A DNA stretch of 13,831 nt from Cudoniella acicularis (Eukaryota; Ascomycota; Leotiomycetes; Helotiales; Helotiaceae), in NCBI GenBank assembly GCA_013054445.1, contig JAAMPI010001487.1, positions 1-13,831 of the forward strand, given 5' to 3'. The position numbers and the translations under genes are program-made. Below are positions 8,931-13,831 of the stretch, in pieces. Every line of letters begins with the position of its first letter. Position 1 is the first letter of the stretch. Below the pieces are notes generated by a model. That model had not been told where the DNA came from, did no database searches, and saw only the letters and a program-made list of their open reading frames with translations.

Positions 8931-9180
8931 GGGTTATAGGTAGGGGAGATAGCGGTAGGGGAGAGAGTAGGGAGGGGGGTTACGAGTGCGAGGAATAGGG
9001 GGAAGGTAAGGGAAAGGAGGAGGATAGTGAGGAGGTCGTGGTGGTGGTAGTATATGATTGATTAGGTTTTATATATGTTTTGTAGGTAGATAGATGTTAG
9101 TATAATATGTTAGGGAAGAGCTAGTTTTTAGGGGGGGGAGGGTGTTTAAATAGTTTAATAGGAATTAGGAATATGATAAG
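8931..9180 (+). other. C-free, G-rich tract with strong strand asymmetry
   Basis: In 8941-9180 only five C occur on the + strand (240 bases), four of them in CpG. G is abundant, including runs of 3-8 G (GGGGAG at 8943, GGAGGGGGG near 8971, GGGGGGGGAGGG at 9131). There are 13 TpG and no CpA, so the asymmetry is not what symmetric RIP gives. The edges are sharp: normal C content returns at 9181. Four closely spaced G runs at about 8953-8979 could form a G-quadruplex. Confidence 0.75.
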
Positions 9181-9205
9181 GGTCGGTTAACCCCTGACCG
9201 GAGCC

Positions 9206-9853
9206 CTTAAACAAGCGGACAAAGACAAATTTTCTATAGTTTTAGAGTATCTAAATTCTATATATCCTTTAACTCAAACTCCTTTAGTACGGTATACCTT
9301 TCTACGATATATAAAACAAGGCAGGGCGTAGTAGATAGATAGCGGGCAGGCCCTATAGCTATAGGCTATACTGCCTAATATTAGATAATACTCTTACTTA
9401 TAATTCGAGAATTTATTAAAGCTATTACGGGAATTTACGGTTTACGGGACTTTATATATACTATGGTTTTCTTAGCCATCTGATACTAAATCTTTAGGCG
9501 TCCGTTTATTACCCCTAACTAACTAGAGCAGGAAACCGACCCGGTTCTATAAGGTCTTATACTTTAAAAGGTAGATAACCTTCTATTATAAAATATATCC
9601 TAAAGTCGAATCGATAAAAAAATTCCCTTAAAAATACTATAATTTGAAAGTCAAGGTGATTGTCGGAGGGAGCCCTACGAAAATGTTAGATCGGCGCTTC
9701 TAATAGGCGTACGGAAGTATAAACTATTAGACACTGATTTTAGCTTCTAAACTTCGTTAGCTAGATAACTTTTGCCTAACACGCGAAATTAATTTGACTC
9801 GACATATTAAAACCTTAAAACCTTATAAGCTTAGCGGGGTTGAAAGGCTAAAG
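9206..9853 (+). pseudogene. Ambiguous coding remnant upstream of the second 2EXR pseudogene
   Basis: Two + frames both look partly coding, and I cannot decide between them. Frame 2 opens with LKQADKDKFSIVLEYLNSIY (about 9206-9265, stop-free for over 40 codons), then FYYKIYPKVESIKKFP, KVKVIVGGSPTKMLDRRF and LTREINLTRHIKTLKPYKL, leading in frame to the ATG at 9854. Frame 1 gives LIIREFIKAITGIYGLRDFI (9403-9462), CRREPYENVRSALLIGVRKY and others, and is in frame with the 2EXR core. Both carry TAG/TAA at likely Gln/Trp positions; frame 1 also has TGA at 9481 and 9841. No family is recognised. It may be a separate gene or upstream coding sequence of the 2EXR gene. Confidence 0.3.
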
Positions 9854-10512
9854 ATGTCTTCGCAATCCCGACCGAAAGTACGCTAGCAAACCTCTAATTA
9901 TAAAACTAGTACTACCCGGGCGAAGACTCGTAGCCAAACCGGGCCCGGACAATCGCTATAAGGAACTCCCTCCCCCTAGAAATTCTCGATATAATCTAGT
10001 GTTTTCTTATAAATAAGCGTCGATTTGTCGAGGTGTTGACCCACATACGATTCTTTCCCCTCGCCCTATAGATTAAACGACCCTACTTCCTGCTAACCCC
10101 TATCACCGTCCCGAATATTCTTTATATATGTCGAGAATCGCGACGATATAGGTTAACTGTCTATTAGAGGCTTCGTACTAGAGCTTATATTAATTTCGAT
10201 CGGGATTTCATTTTACTACCTCCTATCCCTCGCGCCCCTCTTTACTAATTTCTTCGAGAGGACTAGAACAAGCTACGTCATATCGCCTTTCACGTACCAA
10301 AGTCACCTTAAATTTTCTTATTAAGAGTAATTACGAGATTAGCGGCTCAATTATCACACGTTTGCTCTATTATACTTCTATCGGATCGAGCGCTCGCTAG
10401 TACTATTAAAGCCAAATTCTTAGAGGAGTATAGATATATATACTTGCTCTTCCTAACTAGGGGCCATTCGCGCCTAGAGCTTAAGCTAGAGTTGATATCG
10501 CTATATATATAG
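9854..10512 (+). pseudogene. 2EXR domain protein pseudogene (second of three)
   Basis: The best start is ATG 9854, in frame 2 (MSSQSRPKVR*QTSNYK, a Ser/Thr/Arg-rich leader). The core lies in frame 1 from about 9955, so an indel near 9950 is inferred. Core, as seen: NSLPLEILDII* (9964-9999), the LPLEIxxxIW signature with Trp turned into TAG; RRFVEVLTHIRFFPLAL (about 10018-10068); VPNILYICRESRR (10108-10146), the diagnostic CRESR box; and YINFDRDFILL (10186-10218), the family's IDFxxDxLYL element. A tail with LRHIAFHV, LSHVCSIILLSDR and LELKLELISLY ends at TAG 10510-10512. Internal stops (9997, 10069, 10165, 10246, 10264, 10309) are all TAG/TAA. The family is fungal, expanded and uncharacterised. 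A minus-strand open frame at 10347-10529 is only the complement of this gene. Confidence 0.75.
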
Positions 10513-10995
10513 ATACTAATTATTGTCAACTGCTATTAAGCGATTGCCTATACAAAACACAAATATACCTTCTAAAGTAACTTTATAATTATAATATATA
10601 TAGTATATTTATATATTCTTAAAAAATATAAGAAATAGCTGTTTTTAATACTATATATAAGACGGGTTTAGAGAATTCTCCTTAACCTTTGTTTAGTATA
10701 GGCGAGGGGATTACTAGAAAAGGCCTAAAATATACGTAGTATAAAAGAACATTAGATTTATTTTTCTTATAATACTAAAGTAGTGATTTATTTTATTTTT
10801 TTAGCTAAATAAAAAAAAACCTTTATAAGAGTTATAAGAATGATAGAAATTCGCAAACCCTTACTAATCCTAGTATAAAAGCACTAATGGCCTATTAGGC
10901 GCTAAAAAAGGCGTTATACTTTTACTACCTAATAGCCGCTTTTACTACCTACTTTTAGAGTAGCCAAAATTACTATCTCGTAGCTTAATCGATAG
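10513..10995. other. AT-rich intergenic region, nothing recognised
   Basis: Very AT-rich, with runs of A and T and TATATA words. Two near copies of a CTTTTACTACCTA motif occur at about 10918-10931 and 10939-10952. No frame of note before 10996. Confidence 0.4.
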
Positions 10996-12088
10996 GATCT
11001 TAAACAGCTCTCTAAACGACAATCTAGCTTTAGTCTCTTATATAATTACGAAGTCGTCTCTAAAAATTTATATAATAGATTTCCGTTATCGAATAAATTT
11101 GTGATTTTTCCGCCTCTAAGCATCAGCACCCTTCTAAGGTACGATTATATCAAATTTCAGTAGAATAGAGGATAAGCTGGCTTTCGAACAATCTTTTCTT
11201 AGAATTTATCTTAAAAAGACTATAATAAAGAATTCTATCGAATTAGTAATAACAGTATTTGGTCAAGGAAAAATGACTGAAAGCGCAAATCTTTTCTTAT
11301 AAAGCTAGCGGATCTTAAATAGCGAAAAGAAGATTTATATCACAGAAACTTTAAAGGAAAAGCGAAATAACGGCGACGTTCCTGACTTTATAGAACAACG
11401 AATTATCTATATTTCTAGAGTATTAGTAGGTTACTGCGTTCTTTACGACCTTGCCCTAGCCTGTCTTCGCAATAAAGACAATTATAAAAACGAGAACGGG
11501 GAGTATACGCTATAGGTTATTACTACTCCGAAGAGCGAATCGGGAATCAAAAAAGTAACCGATAGTACGACAATCTTAGAGCTTGATAATGATCTTAAAT
11601 ATAAGCTAAAACGAGATTATTATCACTATATCGATACTATATCCCAAATTGTATTCTATACGCTCTACAATACATATAGGCTTTAAAGGACTAGCGAAGT
11701 GGCCGGGGGAGACGATTCTCGGAAATTTGCGAGGGCGTCCCTTATTTAGATCTATAATCTAACTCTCGGGTATTACGGTAGGCTTTACGCTAGTGGTAAT
11801 AATACTCCTTAAATAGTTGTACGCCGAGAAAGTCCTTAGCGCGAAATTCCTGAGTCTATTAAAGACGAAGATTAGGAAATATAACGTATCTAGAATCAAA
11901 TATACGGCTTAAACCTTTATAAAGTGATTCTATATTTTTGTCGGCTATATTGCTATGCCTTACTAGATTTGTAGCGTCTGTACCGACTGTAGACAAGCAT
12001 GATTTAGGAAAGATTTTCCCTTAAGAGGCTGGCTTTAATTCCGGTCTTATTATAGGAAGGGGAAGGGGCAAAGTTCACGCGTGATTAG
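10996..12088 (+). pseudogene. Unrecognised gene remnant, two frames, RIP-damaged
   Basis: Segment 1 (frame 1, 10996-11160) is open for 55 codons: LKQLSKRQSSFSLLYNYEVV and KNLYNRFPLSNKFVIFPP. Segment 2 (frame 2, 11138-12088) is long and coherent: DKLAFEQSFLRIYLKKTI, FGQGKMTESANLF, DVPDFIEQRIIYISRVLVGY with CVLYDLALACLRNKDNY (stop-free 11309-11512), KSESGIKKVTDSTTILELDN and KRDYYHYIDTISQIVFY (stop-free 11516-11683), LTLGYYGRLYASGN and IVVRRESP. Breaks are TAG/TAA. The frame change near 11140-11160 suggests an intron or indel. I do not recognise the family; the hydrophobic stretch around CVLYDLALACL is too short for a confident membrane claim. Its 3' end overlaps the end of the convergent FHA-2EXR pseudogene. 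Confidence 0.4.
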
Positions 12089-13106
12089 TATTGGCTGTGT
12101 ATATTCTAGACAGTAAAAGCTCGTCACGAGTCTATATATATAGCTCTATATAATCTATTCTGCCTCTAATCCCTTGCTCGCCTAACTAGGCTTCGATCAT
12201 AAAGGCTTGCCATCTGACTTCAGTGACCTAGTATGTTAGCAAATATAACACATCAAGCTCTAGGTCGTAGAAGGACGGAATTTTTATAGCAGCTTATAGC
12301 TTGTTATAATAAATGGCATTAGACTCGCGACAGGCCGTACATGCCCCTAGTAGCGACGGTAGAGTTTTATTTAAGAAGCCTATATAAAGGCTCTATATTT
12401 TAGGGAGTATATAGTTCTAAATTATTATACGTATTTCCGGCGATAGTTTTAGGAAGTGTGTGAAGGTCGGATTGATCGTAGGAGTGCTATTGTTGATCCT
12501 GCGAAAGTATTTATCCAGGTTTCGCTAGTACGAAATCTTGTCTTGGCCATCTCGCTAGGGTATGTAGGCGATAAACTCTATGTCATCTTCTCCTTTAGCG
12601 AGCCAAATCCTAATGACTAAACCCTGCTCGAGCGTATAGCTATCTCCGTCATTCCTAAGGAAGGTACTATTGACTAGAGTTCCGTTTATACCCCGGTTCT
12701 ATAAAATAACAGTACCAGACTTAGTGATATAGGTTCGGCAATATAAACTGCTGACTCTCTAGCAGTTATCGTGCGGAACTATTCGCAAATCATATTGTTT
12801 TCGGTTTCGTCTATAATAATATCCCTGGTTTGGGTTCTTAAGAGAGGCAGAGAAACGGAGGGCAATAGAGCACGGGGCTTTTCCGTTCTAACGCTTGATT
12901 TTAGCAGGATCGATGCTAGTTGTGTGGCGCGCGCTTGATTCCCTGATTAGAGAGACAGATTGAATTGCTGTCGAGGACGATGGTTAAAGAATATAATAGA
13001 TATCAGGGTCGGTCACTACGTAAAAGGGTTCGTTAGTATATGCGTACGGTGCGGAGAGATCTAGAGGCAAAGGGAGTAGAAAACGAATGAGTACCCGTAG
13101 CTTCGT
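12075..13106 (-). pseudogene. FHA domain protein fused in frame to a 2EXR-like domain, RIP-damaged
   Basis: One minus-strand frame runs about 343 codons from 13106 (just after tandem TAA stops) to TGA at 12077-12075, with about 12 internal TAG/TAA stops and no frameshift. N-terminus: RFLLPLPLDLSAPYAY, VVTDPDIYYIL, then a Ser-rich linker. FHA domain (about 12824-12558): GYYYRRNRKQYDLRIVP, RVSSLYCRTYI with the conserved His of SxxHC now TAT (12743-12741), the phosphopeptide-loop motif NGTLVN (12686-12669), and LEQGLVIRIW. 2EXR-like part (about 12464-12140): FLKLSPEIRIII* (Trp turned into TAG), LLGACTACRESN (CRESR box) and FYDLELDVLYL, the family's third element. FHA domains bind phosphothreonine peptides; in fungi they often precede a protein kinase domain, of which I see none here. 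The start codon is lost or lies further upstream. Confidence 0.7.
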
Positions 13107-13532
13107 TTATTACAAATAAGTGTCAGGAAGGATTGCTATGTCCCTAGAGTAAGCTAAAAGGATCTGGTGTGTGGTCGATACGTAGAACAGTGACGAAGTA
13201 ATCGCAGATATATAAAAACGCGTTATAGAGCGTGAAGTAGCGCAGTCGTATCAAAGTAGAAGGCGATGTTAAAGAGAGTCTGACATGATTAGAAGCATTC
13301 AGAGTCACTAGGATCCTATATACTACGATCCTTCCTCAGATCTCTTTAATGTTGCTCTATATCCAAGGCCTCGCGATTAAAATAAAGCTTTATAGAGATA
13401 TAGAGACATCAATCAAAGTTAAAATAAATAAGACTGCCGTATCTGCCCGCTCCTAGAAGTGACAAGAACAAAGCAGTCGTAGCCTCAGGCACAGGAGATT
13501 AGTGGGATATTCCACGTGACTACGTGATACAC
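13107..13532. promoter_or_regulatory. Spacer between divergent genes, with E-box-like sites near the + strand start
   Basis: It separates the 5' end of the minus-strand FHA-2EXR pseudogene from the + strand start at 13533, so it should hold both promoters. CACGTG (13513-13518) is followed by TACGTGA (13521-13527), two spaced bHLH/bZIP-type cores, 6-20 bases before the ATG at 13533 and thus perhaps within the leader. CpA and TpG are frequent here (six CpA and two TpG against two TpA in 13441-13500), so this part is little affected by RIP. No other gene is seen. Confidence 0.35.
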
Positions 13533-13831
13533 ATGTCGAAGAACTTCTTATAACCTTACCTTCGATCAAGCTCGAATTCTACGAAACCCTAGTCATTATA
13601 AGAAGTCTCCTACGCATCTTCAACAAACCTTATCGGCTACCACTACGAGCTTCGTGGGCAGCCTCTACGATCGCAATCAAGAACTTTACTTTATAAGTCA
13701 GAAGCCTTAACTGACACACAAATGCTAACACCAGGTCGTAAAGACAGTTTAGATTCCTATATCCCCCTCTCCCCCTCAAATATCTACGATCCTTCTATTC
13801 CGAATTTGCCTAAGGACGCGTGTTCTGGTTG
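13533..13831 (+). pseudogene. N-terminal part of an unrecognised Ser/Thr-rich protein, cut by the window end
   Basis: ATG 13533 opens a frame that reaches the last base: MSKNFL*PYLRSSSNSTKP, then EVSYASSTNLIGYHYEL, LRSQSRTLLYKSEALTD, MLTPGRKDSLDSYIPL and IYDPSIPNLPKDACSG. The only stops are three near the start, TAA, TAG and TAA (between about 13551 and 13602), each one C-to-T change from CAA or CAG, so Gln is the likely original. After them the frame is open for over 70 codons. The polar, Ser/Pro/Thr-rich composition suggests a disordered N-terminus. No domain is visible and the rest lies outside the window. Confidence 0.4.

Noticed and set aside
10347..10529. 60-codon minus-strand open frame
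   Set aside because: Complement of the second 2EXR pseudogene.

Overview
The window looks like a stretch of accessory or repeat-rich genome from a filamentous ascomycete (Pezizomycotina). Two things point there. First, most of it carries the scar of repeat-induced point mutation (RIP): TpA is very common, CpA and TpG are scarce, CpG is kept, and long coding frames are cut by many TAG/TAA codons and hardly any TGA. Second, the protein families that can still be read (2EXR-type proteins, an FHA protein, a multi-pass membrane protein with a short intron, a Sir2-like/Ulp1-like fusion) are typical of expanded families in such fungi. There are no bacterial operons, rRNA or CRISPR arrays. I did not recognise a tRNA, but could not scan for one exhaustively. 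I see no intact gene anywhere; almost every gene is a pseudogene whose reading frame survives while codons for Gln, Trp, His, Cys and Met are damaged.

Layout. 127-2838 (+): one continuous frame of about 900 codons with 32 internal stops, encoding a sirtuin-like domain followed by a Ulp1/C48-like cysteine protease domain. 3260-4498 (+): a Ser-rich, then four-helix membrane protein pseudogene with a recognisable RIP-damaged intron. 4597-5060 and 5124-6063 (+): unrecognised gene remnants, the second containing a 57-bp (19-codon) minisatellite. 6064-7441: intergenic, with a purine tract leading into a TGAGTCACGTGA site and a less mutated island. 7445-8212 (+): a 2EXR-like pseudogene. 8213-9205: AT-rich spacer with a 28-bp duplication ending in a 16-bp palindrome, then a 250-bp tract almost without C on the + strand. 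9206-9850 (+): ambiguous remnant. 9854-10512 (+): a second 2EXR pseudogene. 10996-12088 (+): an unrecognised gene remnant, convergent with 12075-13106 (-), an FHA domain fused in frame to a third 2EXR-like domain. 13533-13831 (+): start of another gene running off the window.

The genes do not form a pathway. They look like a nest of lineage-specific, duplicated fungal genes that were treated as repeats and mutated by RIP. RIP is heaviest in the left two thirds and fades toward the right edge. The features that most deserve a second look are the Sir2-Ulp1 fusion, the FHA-2EXR fusion, and the C-free tract, whose one-strand bias RIP alone does not explain.
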